Shown here in pieces: positions 9,152 to 19,204 of a stretch of DNA of 64,000 bases (position 1 is its first letter; every line of letters starts with the position of its first letter). The DNA lies in contig NC_053149.1 in NCBI RefSeq assembly GCF_016808335.1, positions 28,951,339-29,015,338 on the forward strand, read 5' to 3'. The notes beneath the pieces are model-generated. The model did no database searches and had not been told where the DNA came from. It saw only the letters and a program-made list of their open reading frames with translations. The stretch comes from Panicum virgatum. Its lineage: Eukaryota > Streptophyta > Magnoliopsida > Poales > Poaceae. Made by a program: the position numbers and the translations under genes.

Positions 9152-12100
9152 TGTAACACCCTAATTTAAATTTCAGCATTTATTAATAAATTTAATTGGC
9201 TTCATTTAAATTTCTAAGGTTTATTGTGTCTAGTATGGCATTTAATTCAATTTTGTTCCTTAAGTAATTAAAATTTTATCATAGGTTTAATTCTTGTTGT
9301 TGCATCATGCTGGAGCATCTCTTTTATTTGATTGAGTGCTAGAGTTGAATTCAAATTTGAATTTGAATTCAATTTAGTTTGAGAGTGTTGGAAAAGAATA
9401 GAAAAGGAAAGAGGACCCAAACCCTTAACCCAACCCAAACCCAGCCCGACCACTCTCTTTCCCGTGGCCCATCCCGCTCCCCCGGCCCAGCAGACCACAT
9501 GGCAGCCCAGCGAGCCAGCATGGCCCGCACACGCCCCCACCCTCTGCCTTGTGGACCCCGCTTGTCAGCAGCACTTCCAGCAACACCCGCCAGCGCCGCT
9601 CACTCCGCGCACCAACACTCCGTGTCTCCCCTGACGGACCGGTCCCACACGACAGCCCCACGCTCGCCCGTCGCCCGGTGTCACTGCCACGCCGACCCCA
9701 CCTAGCGGCGCAAGCCAGCCGCTCAACTCGCTAGCGCGTCGCCCCGCTGACTGCCCTGGCCCACTTGCCAGATCCGTCTTCCTCGCGCGCAACGGCCGCG
9801 CCGCGTCCCCGTGATCTCCGGCGGCCTTCCTAATCGGGCGCGACCCCCCAAGATCCCCGGCGTCCCTCCTTTTAAACCGCCCTGAGATCCGCCTGCACCC
9901 ATCCACCCCACGCGCCGCCCCGCAAACCCTAGCTCCGCCCGCCTCGCCTTGCCCCGCCGCGTAGAGCCCCTGCTCCGCCGCGGCCTCGCCGCCCCGCCAC
10001 ACCCCGGTCCACTGCTAGCCGCGCCGCAGCATCGCCAAGACCCCGTGGCACTCCTGGAAGCCTCAGCTCCGAGGTTGCGCCACGCCCCGCACCGGGATTT
10101 CGACCTGACATCGCCGCCGGTGAGCCTCTGCGCCGCAGCGATTCCCTGCCTCCAGTGGTTCCCCGACCGCCCTGACCACATGAGGCCCTCGCAGGAACTC
10201 CCTGAAGCTGCCCGTGGATCCCAGGAGCCCGGAGCGCCCGCGCGTCAACCCCATCCGCGACCACCACGCCATCGCCGCTGCCGAGCTCCGACGTCGACGC
10301 CTCTACGCGCCTTCGCTGCTCAATCTCGGGCTTATTTGAGCACCCCTGGATCCCCTGCTCCCTTTTGCGCCTTTTTCCGTAGCCCGTAGCCCCTGGCTTC
10401 ACCCAGAACACTCGCGCCGGCGAGCCTCCGCGGCGCTGACCCGCTGTCGCCGGTGCGCCCTCCGCCACAGACCTTCTCGAGCCCAACCCAGGTCCCAGGT
10501 GGGTCACGCGTAACGCGCCGACCACGCCCGACCCAAGCCCGGGTCGGATTGACCCCCGGAGCGCCGGTTTGGGCGTCTCCGGCGAGCCCGCCGCCGCAAA
10601 GCTCTGCTCCGGCGTGTTCCGCCGCCGGCCGCTCGCCCTTTCAACCTGAGCCGTCCGATCGAGAATCTGCGCCCAAGATTAGATCCAGCGCCCTTAAAAC
10701 CCAGGCCATCAGATCTGGATCCAACGATCTAGATCGGCGCGTACCCCTTCGCCCTGGCTTATTTGCTAAAGAGACCCTGGGGTCTTTCAGATTCAACCCG
10801 CAGTCCGACCTTATTCAAAAATATTTACGCAGAGGCCCTGTTTTATTCACTTAGCCCCCTGAGTTCATTAAAAATAGAACCTGCCGTCCTTCCAGGGCTT
10901 TTTCACAAGTTAGACCCCAGAGCTAACCTTTAATTACGTTTTAGCCCTCGGTTTTTGCAGAAAACCCCCTGGAACTTAGTTTTTCTCGCAGATAAGCCCC
11001 TGAACCTTGTTTTTGGCCTAGAATATGCATTTTAGCTCCGTTTTTGGCGTTCTTTATACCCATGCGATCATTGTAACGCGTAGAATAGTTTTAGACTGGT
11101 TTAATGTGCTGTTTTTATGTATTGATGTACTGTTCCTTAGTGTTAGCATTTGTTTGCTTGTATGCTTATTGTTGTGCATTGTATTGGCCATGTGTTCGTA
11201 AGTAGACGTCGAGCTACCGGAGGAGCCCCAGTACCAGTACCCGGAGCAGCCGTCTTCCGAGCACTTTGAGCAGCAGCAGGAGCAGTACGAGGAAGGCAAG
11301 TATAACATGAACAACCTATCACTTTTAAATACAATTTCATACTGCATTTTAATACTGTATGCCTATAAGGACTTTCCTAGCCACTTTATATCCTTTATAT
11401 ATATACCTTTGGGTTGCATCTTGGTTAGTTGTGCTAGGTTGCTGCGCTATAACTCATTCTGGTCCTTTTTAATTAAATTGATTAATGGTTTACTTGAACT
11501 TAATTCTGAGAGTGGCCCTCTGTGTGGATGAGTGGCTCACGTCTCGTTAAAAGATGGTTTTTGTAGAAACATGGTTTAGGGGGCCAGCACGGTGCTTAGT
11601 GCTTGGTTGGCCACTCTCCATAAGGACCGGTTCATAGAGCGACAACCTGGGACAACAGTGCTACCACAAGGCTAGAATGGGATAGACTTGGCTTACTAAT
11701 TAGGTCTTTTTGGTTTGGAGTAACTTACCTGCGGGGCAAGAGTAGTAAGCTTCAATGGTCCCTGCTCCTCCGGCTTGGTCTGTGCTTGGATTGCGCTCCT
11801 GTGCTTGTACCCTCGGAGGTGGGCCCCATCGTCGCTGACCTAACTCTCGCGGTTACGCCTTACCAACGAGATTCTTTGTAATGGCCTCGTAGTGAGTCGC
11901 TAGCCATCTCACCTAAGGAAGTGTGATGAACCTCTAGCGTAGCTCACGGCTTGTGGGTAAAGATGTGCAACCTCTGCAGAGTGTAAAACTGGTATACTAG
12001 CCGTGCTCACGGTTATGAGCGGCCCAGATCCTCCTTTTGATTAGTGGGGTTGTCTCCTTCCGACGAAGGAGGTGCCTCTCGGGGTTACCTTGGTTTGGTT

Positions 12101-12555
12101 TGGTATGGTTCTCAGTAGTATCATGATTAAATTTGATTAATTACTATGTAACTGGGTTTATGGTAATTCACCAACTCGTAGTAAATAGCTTTAATAAAAT
12201 TTTGCCAAGACTTAAAAGCTAATGCAGTTGAGTCAGCCAACCTTAGAGCCTCATAGTTTGTGTTATACTTGTTGAGTACAAGTTGTGTACTCACTCTTGC
12301 CTCTTCTCTACTTTTTCCTCTTGGATACGCTACTGCTGCTCAGTTCCTGCCGACTCGAGGGAGTTCGCTCAGCGCTACCAGGACTACGAGGACTTCTAGG
12401 TGTTCGTCTCCCAGTCGACGTCCCTGTGGCACCCTGCTTCAGCTTCGGAGAGCTTTTATCGTATTTTGTACTTCGCTTTCGCTATATACATGTGACTTGA
12501 TCCTGGCACGTATATGATTGCTCGGTTTATGTCCTTTTATAAACCGAGTGTTACA
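9152..12555 (+). repeat. LTR nested in the E1 3' LTR, probably chimeric
   Basis: This is a complete-looking 3404 bp LTR, from TGTAACACCC to CCGAGTGTTACA. The left flank is CCGGC (9147-9151) and the right flank is ATAAC, so there is no matching target duplication, and the rest of the E1 LTR is not found on the right. The end CCGAGTGTTACA matches the E1 5' LTR rather than the usual CCGGG. The simplest reading is an LTR inserted in the E1 3' LTR followed by recombination between the two, which left the E1 right end at 12555. It lacks about 140 bp near 12485 that other copies have. Confidence 0.7.
11206..12399 (+). other. LTR small two-exon reading frame (chimeric LTR copy)
   Basis: Exon A-like block 11206-11295 (90 bp) follows TGTGTTCGTAAGTAG and encodes an acidic, Gln/Tyr-rich stretch (PEEPQYQYPEQPSSE, then FEQQQEQYEE). 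It ends GGAAG before GCAAGTATAAC, an ideal GC-AG-type donor. After 1048 bp, CTGCTGCTCAG precedes exon B-like block 12344-12399 (56 bp), which is in frame and encodes VPADTREFAQRYQDYEDF with the first codon split by the intron, then TAG. Block lengths, phase and stop are kept in the other LTRs. An upstream start exon is not resolved, and function is unknown. Confidence 0.45.
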
Positions 12556-15500
12556 ATAACCTCGGCTACTTCTTGGGCAGCATCCCTAACTTCTCGCAGC
12601 GCGACAAGCTCTTGTTGCATCAAGTCCCGGGACTCTGATAGCTCTTTAAGCTGCTTCATGGCTCCCACCATCTCCTGGTCAGAATCTGCCTTGATCTTCT
12701 TGAGCTTTTCAATTTCATCTGCATTTTGGTACATAAGAATCTTTAGATCCAATACCAAGCTTTCCTCAATCTTTAATGATTTTGAGCAAGTTGGGTACTC
12801 GACACAAAGAAAATCTTATAAGCACCAAGCAGAACGACTAGTCAACTGCATCTTGTATGCTAAAGACTAACCTTTCTTGGATTGGGAGAGCTTCTTAAGC
12901 TTCCCCTGGAGAGCTGCCTTCTCGGACGAGAGCGTCTTTACCCTCTCTCTCTCAGAGCATTCAGCTCTATATTGTCCTGGGCTTGGCCACCCTCCTGCCC
13001 CAGTGCTTCCTGCAAAAATAAACAAGATCAGTATAGTACTCGATCCATACTAAAGTATTCGAAATGTTCGATTACTTACCCCCAGTACATTGAAAGCAAG
13101 CTCCACCTTCTCTTGCGGCAAGATACTTCCCGATGTGACCTAGAAAGTACTCGCCTGCACCTCAGAGATGGCCTTCTCCGGCACATCTTGAAACATCCCT
13201 ACAGTATTCCCTACAATTTGGGAATCTAACAAAAAAATATGCTACTTAGTCAAATTAAGAGCAAGAAAAAGGTACTTTCTCAGTACAAGGTGGTACAAGT
13301 TTACCTATAGGGGCCCCCTCAGGCAGCTTCCCATCACCTCCCTCAGGAAGCTTCCCACCATCCTCCTCCTCTGGAAGTTTGTCGCTTCCACCATCTTCCG
13401 GGAGCTTCTCATTGCTTCTCTCGGTATCAGGCAAAGGAGAGTCCCAAAGCATAGAGTTCACCATGTCTTCAGTCTCACGGACACTCATATCAGGAGTACC
13501 CGGAGGTTTCTCCTCTGCCGATTTGGGGGCTGAGTCATCCTCAGTTTCCCCGCTCGCCCCCAGGAGTGTGTTACTGAAAAGAAAAAAATGAGTTAAACTA
13601 CTCGATACAAAGGCAAATCCTTCAAACTACATGTTTTTTTTACAAAACTTACGTAGGAGCCCACTTAAAGGCAAGCTTCTTTGCGCCCAACTTTCGGGTA
13701 GGCCTCGCAATAACGACCTACTTACCCGCATCTCCGGCATTATCTACATTGGAACTACTCGCCGGTAGAGTAGTCCCAGTCCCTTTTAATGGGTCCACTA
13801 TGGTGGAAGAGATGATTTGTCCCACCACAGCATCATCCCCAGATGCTGAGGTCCGTGGCGCTTTAGCCGCCGGACTTTAAAAAGCAAAAACACAAATTAA
13901 AATTTGCACATCGATAATGAAAAGTACTCGATTGCAAAATAACTAGCCACTAACCTGTCGCTAGTACTTTGGGAGAAGCCGCGACCGACCGAGTACCCCT
14001 TGGATGCCCGGTCTGGGTATCAGTACTCAGAGTGGGGCTGAGCTCCCTATCACTCCTCTCGCTAGCCGCCTCCTCATCTGCATAACCAAGGATAGACATC
14101 AACAATGTTTATATGAAATCTCATATGAACGTACTAGAATCTGGTTGTCAGAATGAAAAGTGCATGTACAAATAAAAGGGCGAATAAATGACTGGCGGTG
14201 AAGGACTACTCTTAAAACACTCTACGTCCTCCTACAGAAAGCAGATTCTATCAGATTCACACTAAGGTAAAGTACTCAATCTCTACATATCGACTACTCT
14301 TATCAGGTACCTGCTTCGGAGGACTCATAGCCGAAAATGTATCAGGAACAACTGGGATTTTGTTTACATCCCTTAGTAGTCGTTGAACATGACTAAACAC
14401 CTCCTCATCTGAGATCTCTTCCTTCGAGCACCGTGATGAGTCAGTTGTTCCTTGATACTAGAAACCAAGCTTTTCCCTAGCCTGTAACCACTGATTCTTC
14501 TCTTTATCCAGTCGAACATGACTGCCTCTCCAGTCAAGTTATTTTGCCTTAGAATGGCAATTCGCTCGAGTAGCTCAGGAATCTGACTCTTGTCGACTGG
14601 TTTCTTATTCCACTCAGGCCATTGGATAGGAGGGCCTGGAGTAATCATCGGGAAGCTTTCCCACTGGTTCTCGACATAGAACCACTTGGGTTTTCATTTG
14701 ATTACTTTACAACTAAGACTATAGGGAATATACACCCTATCCTTCCTCTGCCTAAGTTGAAGGCCTGCACCACCTACTACATCTAAAACGTAGGAGTCTG
14801 GTTGTGGTTTCAAGTGGAAAAGGAATGGAAAGAGTTCAAAATGGGGGCTCGATGCCTAGAAAAGCTTCGCACAAATGCACGAAGATTGAAATGCGAACAA
14901 AGGAGTTGGGGGTCAAATGGTGAAGTGTAACACCCTGATTTAATTTTCAGCATTTATTAATAAATTTAAATGGCTTTATTCTATTTCTAAGGTTTATTGT
15001 GTTTAGCCTTGCATTTAATTTAATTTTGTTTCATAAGTAATTAAAATTTATCATAGGTTTAATTTTTTTTGTGTTGCATTCATGCTGGTGCATACTTTTA
15101 TTTGAGTGTGGTTTGAATTCAAATTCAAATTTGAATTCAAACTTTGTTTGAATTAGATTTAGAAAGGAGAGAAAAAGAAATAGAAAGGAAAAACCCAAAA
15201 CAAAACCCAAGACCCAGCCCAAACCTCTTTCCCAAGCCGGCCCATGCCGTGGCCTGCTTCCGCCCGCTCGCGCGCATCCCTCGGCCCAGCCCGCAGCCCG
15301 TTCTTTTTTTTCCCCGCGGCCCAGTTAGCCCAGCGTTCCCTCCCCTTTTCTTTTCCCGTGTGGGCTTCGCCCGGCCCGTGGCCCACCCAGCACTTCCCGC
15401 GCAGCAGCCAGAGCAGTACGAGGAAGGCAAGTATAACATGAACAACCTATCATCTTTAAATACAATTTCATACTGCATTTTAATACTGTATGCCTATAAG

Positions 15501-17106
15501 GATTTCCTAGCCACTTTATATCCTTTAAATATACCTTTGGGTTGCATTTTGGTTAGTTGTGCTAGGTTGCTGCGCTATAACACATTTTTTTGGTCCTTTT
15601 TAATTAAATTGATTAATGGTTTACTTGAATTTAATTCTGAGAGTGGCACTCTGTGTGGCTTGAGTGGCTCACGTCTCGTTAAAATTGGCTTTTGTTAGAA
15701 ACATGGTTTAGGGGGCCAGCACGGTGCTTACTGCCTGGTTGACCACTCTCCATAAGGACCGGTTCATAGAGCGACAACCTGGGACAACAGCGCTACCACA
15801 AGGCTAGAATGGGATAGACTTGGCGTAATAATTAGATCTTTTTGGTTTGGAGTAACTTACCTGCGGGGCAAGAGTAGTAAGCTTCAATGGTCCCTGCTCC
15901 TCCGGCTGGTCTGTGCTTGGATTGCGCTCCTGTGCTTGTACCCCCGGAGGTGGGCCCCATCGTCGCCGACCTAACTCTCGCGGTTACGCCTTACCAACGA
16001 GATTCTTTTTAAAGGCCTCGTAGTGAGTCGCTGGCCATCTCACCTAAGGAAGTGTGATGAACAACTGGCGTAGCTCACGACTTGTGGGTAAATATGTGCA
16101 ACCTCTGCAGAGTGTAAAACTGGTATACTAGCCGTGCTCACGGTTATGAGCGGCCCAGATCCTCCTTTTGATTAGTGAAGTTATCTCCTTCCGACGAGGG
16201 AGGTGCTTCTCGGGGTTACCTTGGTGGCTTGGTTTTTGGTATGGTTCTCAGTAGTAGTATAATTAATTCTGATTAATTACTATGTAACTGGGTCAATGGT
16301 AATTCATCAACTCATAGTAAATAGCTTTAATAAAATTTTGCCAACACTTAAAAGCTAATGCAGTTGAGTTAGCCAGCCTAGAGCCTCATAGTTTGTGTTA
16401 TACTTGTTGAGTACAAGTTGTGTACTCACTCTTGCCTCTTCTCTACTTTTTCCTCTTGGCTACGCTACTGCTGCTCAGTTCCTGCCGACACGAGGGAGTT
16501 CGTCCAGCGCTACCAGGACTACGAGGACTTCTAGGTGCTTCGTCTCCCAGTCGACGTCCCTGTGGCGCCCTGCTTCAGCTTTGGAGAGCTTTATTCGTAT
16601 TTTGTACTTCGCTTCCGCAGTATCAGACATTTTTTGTCATTATTGTAATAAATAACATTCGTACTTCGCTTTATTATGTCTTTTTACGTGATATGTGCTA
16701 TGATATGCTGTTCATTCTGTTGTATATACATGTGACTTGATCCTGGCACGTATATGATTGCTCGGTTTATGCTCTTTTATAAACCGGGTGTTACATGAAG
16801 CTGGATCCTGTAGTAGCGCAGGAGCCCAGAAAAGAAAAGTGAACAAGGAAACCCCAATCCCCGTTCCAGATAAGGTGCAAAAGCAACAATTTTCCCTATA
16901 TTTTCATATGGATGATCCATGTCCAAAGCAGGATGCCATTGGATGACGGATTTATCCGGTAAAAGACCAGCGGAAACCAGGGTGTCAAGATCGTATTCAG
17001 AGGACTTACTTGCCATCCAGCCTTCTTCCCGGGTTGGCTCTGCAGCCGCACCTTTCCCCTTGCTTGCTTTCTTGGGGGCCATTCGAAAATCTACGAAGCG
17101 CTTCAC
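12556..17106 (-). pseudogene. Antisense accessory gene of Tat-like element 1, split by a solo LTR
   Basis: The gene reads right to left. A first exon starts at 17106 (a second Met is at 17082, MAPKKASKGKG). It enters a conserved block (SVIQWHPALDMDHPYEN, then LGFPCSLFFSGLLRYYRIQLH) that resembles the Pfam family called putative gypsy type transposon (Transposase_28); that name is from memory. The block is cut at 16796 by a solo LTR and resumes at 14935 with HLTPNSFVRISIFVHLCEAF. Later parts include PGPPIQWPEWNKKP (near 14640), a KLPE-rich acidic repeat (13488-13255) and a coiled-coil segment (12758-12556) cut by E1. Several introns are evident from broken frames. Damage includes a frameshift near 14840 and TGA near 14700. 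A homologous copy lies at 21647-23158 on the other strand. Function is unknown. Confidence 0.6.
14936..16795 (+). mobile_element. Solo LTR of the chromovirus family
   Basis: It starts TGTAACACCC and ends CCGGGTGTTACA, and is flanked by a perfect TGAAG duplication (14931-14935 and 16796-16800). At 1860 bp it is about 1.5 kb shorter than full LTRs because most of the GC-rich middle is missing: sequence jumps from the CCCACCCAGC region near 15390 straight into the end of exon-A-like block (CAGAGCAGTACGAGG). Exon-B-like block 16479-16534 is kept. It interrupts the antisense accessory gene. Confidence 0.9.
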
Positions 17107-17250
17107 GCTAATACACTGGCTAAACCCTAGGAGTGGGGTTGGGAAGCAAGGAGGAGCAAGAACTTTAGATCTAGGGGCTTGAGGGCAAGAACAGATCTAA
17201 ACAGTGAAAGTGAATGGCGGCCGGTAGGGTAAAACCTAGTTACCATTTCA

Positions 17251-17257
17251 TTTTATA
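17251..17257 (-). promoter_or_regulatory. Candidate TATA box for the antisense accessory gene
   Basis: On the minus strand this reads TATAAAA, about 145 bp upstream of the Met at 17106 and 169 bp upstream of that at 17082. The spacing suits a plant promoter. No experimental support can be seen. Confidence 0.4.
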
Positions 17258-17259
17258 AG

Positions 17260-18400
17260 TAACAGTGGCAACATGGTAAAAACACCCACCAGGCCAACAG
17301 TCCGTTGCAAATTGCGGAAAATAATGGGATTTTCTGAGACATTCCTTTTTCTAAGATTACATTCTGGAAAAAGAAAGCACTCACATCCCTAGTCAACTAC
17401 TCGACTCTTTTTTCCTCGACTGGAATGACATTCCAGTGCAAGGAAAAGTACTCGATACATTACAACTACTCGATATTACAACTCGAGTACTCTTTCTTAA
17501 ACAGACTTTACAACGACTCGGGTCTGCACGCACATCGCCTGGATCTCTTGGAGCTTCTAGTCGACGCCTGCTGCAGATAGATTGACCCGAGGCTGTAACA
17601 AAGTACAAACTTGTTATTCCCATTAAGGCAATAATGATACTCGTATTCTGGGAGAAAAGTTTCAAGAGTTTGGAGGCAGATTACAGTAATCACCTCGCAA
17701 GTCCTCTTATAGCATCTTGCGGAGAAATTTCTCCTTCTCCCTGAATAAGTTGTGACAAGATTAACTCTCCTTACCAGGGATGTCAGTTCTTGGGCACCCA
17801 GAGACAGGCAACCCCAAGGATGTGACACAACAAGACTCAACCAGTCCACAGAAAACTTGCCTCATTGGAAGATGCAAGAACATGATGTCCAAAATGGATC
17901 CAATGAGAGTATGGGAGTGGCAGGATGAGGTAGCAGGGACTTTTCTTGTCACTCACAAGTTCTCTTTTAGCATCTTTTGCTGGAAAGGATTACATAAATT
18001 TCAGGAGGGCGAGAGTATGAACACCAAAGATAAGCCATGGCTACTACACGTTGGTGCTTCTGGCAAAGGCCTCTCTCCCACCATTTATGGCCACAAGGGA
18101 CCTTACTGGAGGACAACCCCTGACGCTACAGTGACAGCATTCACGGACGCATTCAAGGATGCAATAATGCAGATTCTCCATACAATAAAGTCTCACATGA
18201 GCACACAGTAAAAAGCCGTACATCCCAGGTTTTATTTCTGAAGTTATTTCGGGTGCAATCAGTGTGGCGTATCCAATTGTATCATTTTCGGATTTTACCT
18301 AAAAAAGAGATCTTTTCGGATTCCGGATCTGATGAATCCTACAAATATTCTGAAGAATAAAATCTGATGCCACGTCTTAAATCCTTAATTCCAAATCTGT
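17260..18400. other. Noncoding stretch between the accessory gene and the Tat 3' repeats
   Basis: AT-rich sequence without a transposon domain. The only long frame is the ORF at 17780-18211. Two partly similar stretches (about 17680-17740 and 17930-17990, both with CTCnCAAGTnCTCTT and TAGCATCTT) suggest a diverged local duplication. Confidence 0.5.
17780..18211 (+). CDS. Hypothetical ORF, 143 codons, no family recognised
   Basis: The frame runs MSVLGHPETG to IKSHMSTQ. I see no transposon motif, membrane segment or signal peptide. The middle (FLVTHKFSFSIFCWKGLHKF) is hydrophobic and aromatic. It lies in sense orientation within the 3' region of Tat-like element 1, where no conserved gene is expected. 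It could be a captured host fragment or chance. There are no introns to resolve and no second copy in the window. Low confidence that it is translated. Confidence 0.2.
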   Translation: MSVLGHPETGNPKDVTQQDSTSPQKTCLIGRCKNMMSKMDPMRVWEWQDEVAGTFLVTHKFSFSIFCWKGLHKFQEGESMNTKDKPWLLHVGASGKGLSPTIYGHKGPYWRTTPDATVTAFTDAFKDAIMQILHTIKSHMSTQ

Positions 18401-18789
18401 GCTCGGGGGCTACCCGTAGTATAAGGGATTTGGATTTAAGGCTTGGGGGCTGCGGGATATGTGCATCAGAGATTTATTTTTCAAATTTTTTGGAAAATAA
18501 TGAAGGAAAAAGACTGAAGTGACCCTCAGCCTAATTCTGCGATTCAACCTAAGGCTCGGGGGCTACTCCATATGGAGCGCAAGTACTTCACGCACCATAT
18601 ATGATCAAGATTCGGGGCTTGAGCACCTCACAGCCTCAAAGCAACCAGAAGTACTTGGAGGACTACTCGACGTATCCGAAGGAAGACCCAGAAGCAACCA
18701 GAAGGATGTTTTGACTACTTGAAGTACTTGAAGATGCCCGGCCAAGTACTCGACACCTGCAGGACTCGGCTACGAAGAGCTCGGGGGCT
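18401..18789 (+). repeat. Repeated GCTCGGGGGCT purine-rich motifs, the last one the probable PPT
   Basis: GCTCGGGGGCT or a close variant occurs at 18401, 18441 (GCTTGGGGGCT), 18554 and 18779. The last is directly before the LTR start TGTCATACAC and is the likely polypurine tract. The others are extra copies upstream. Confidence 0.65.
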
Positions 18790-19204
18790 TGTCATACACA
18801 GGGCAGCGGGACTGCTTATAGGCATAGAATGTTCTAGAGTAAGGGATAGCTCATGGATGTACCTTACCTCTTTTGTAACTACCTAAATAGGCGTAGAACT
18901 AGCTGCAGTACAAAGGAAACTACCCGATTGTGTTGTAGTAGGACTCCAACTGTACTCGGCTAGGACTTTCCATGTAACCCTGTCCCCTCGAATATATAAG
19001 AGCGGGCAGGGACCCCCTCGAAACATCATCAACACCTAAGGCAATACAAACCACACAGGACGTAGGGTATTACGCAAACTCGCGGCCCGAACCTGTCTAA
19101 ATCTTTGTGTTCCTTGTACCATCGAGTTCCCGAGCAGTCGATCCCTCCCTACAAACCTTACTGCTAAGGGTATCCCTGAGCAGGCTTGGCGGTAAACACC
19201 GACA
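18790..19204 (+). repeat. 3' LTR of Tat-like element 1
   Basis: 415 bp, starting TGTCATACAC and ending AACACCGACA, with TGTC/GACA inverted ends. It carries a TATA box and follows a purine tract. No primer site follows it, so it is a 3' LTR. Flanking 5-mers GGGCT and GCTCC do not match, as expected for an internal left flank. Confidence 0.75.
18993..19000 (+). promoter_or_regulatory. TATA box of the Tat LTR
   Basis: TATATAAG lies within CCTCGAATATATAAGAGCGGG, in the middle of the 415 bp LTR, the normal place for a U3 promoter. Confidence 0.6.

Larger units (their letters stand above)
1..12555 (+). mobile_element. E1: Tekay/Del-type Ty3/gypsy chromovirus, defective
   Basis: Order seen: 5' LTR (interrupted, its start lies outside the window), primer site, leader, gag, pol, purine tract, and a 3' LTR that is itself chimeric. 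Long LTRs, the initiator-Met primer site and a C-terminal chromodomain-like block after integrase place it in the chromoviruses, most like Tekay/Del. It carries many nonsense codons and two frameshifts, so it is non-autonomous. Its right edge at 12555 abuts the antisense accessory gene of an older Tat-like element, which it interrupts. Confidence 0.85.
12556..19204 (+). mobile_element. Tat-like Ty3/gypsy element 1, 3' end
   Basis: The remnant holds an antisense accessory gene (12556-17106), a noncoding stretch with repeated GCTCGGGGGCT purine motifs, and a 3' LTR (18790-19204). Antisense accessory ORFs near the 3' end are known in the Tat/Ogre group of plant elements, which is the basis of the assignment; no pol is present to confirm it. 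The left side is cut by E1, and a chromovirus solo LTR sits inside the accessory gene. Confidence 0.6.

Noticed and set aside
9152..12555. Simple solo LTR with target duplication
   Set aside because: Flanking 5-mers differ (CCGGC, ATAAC) and the E1 LTR does not resume after it; a recombinant LTR explains this better.
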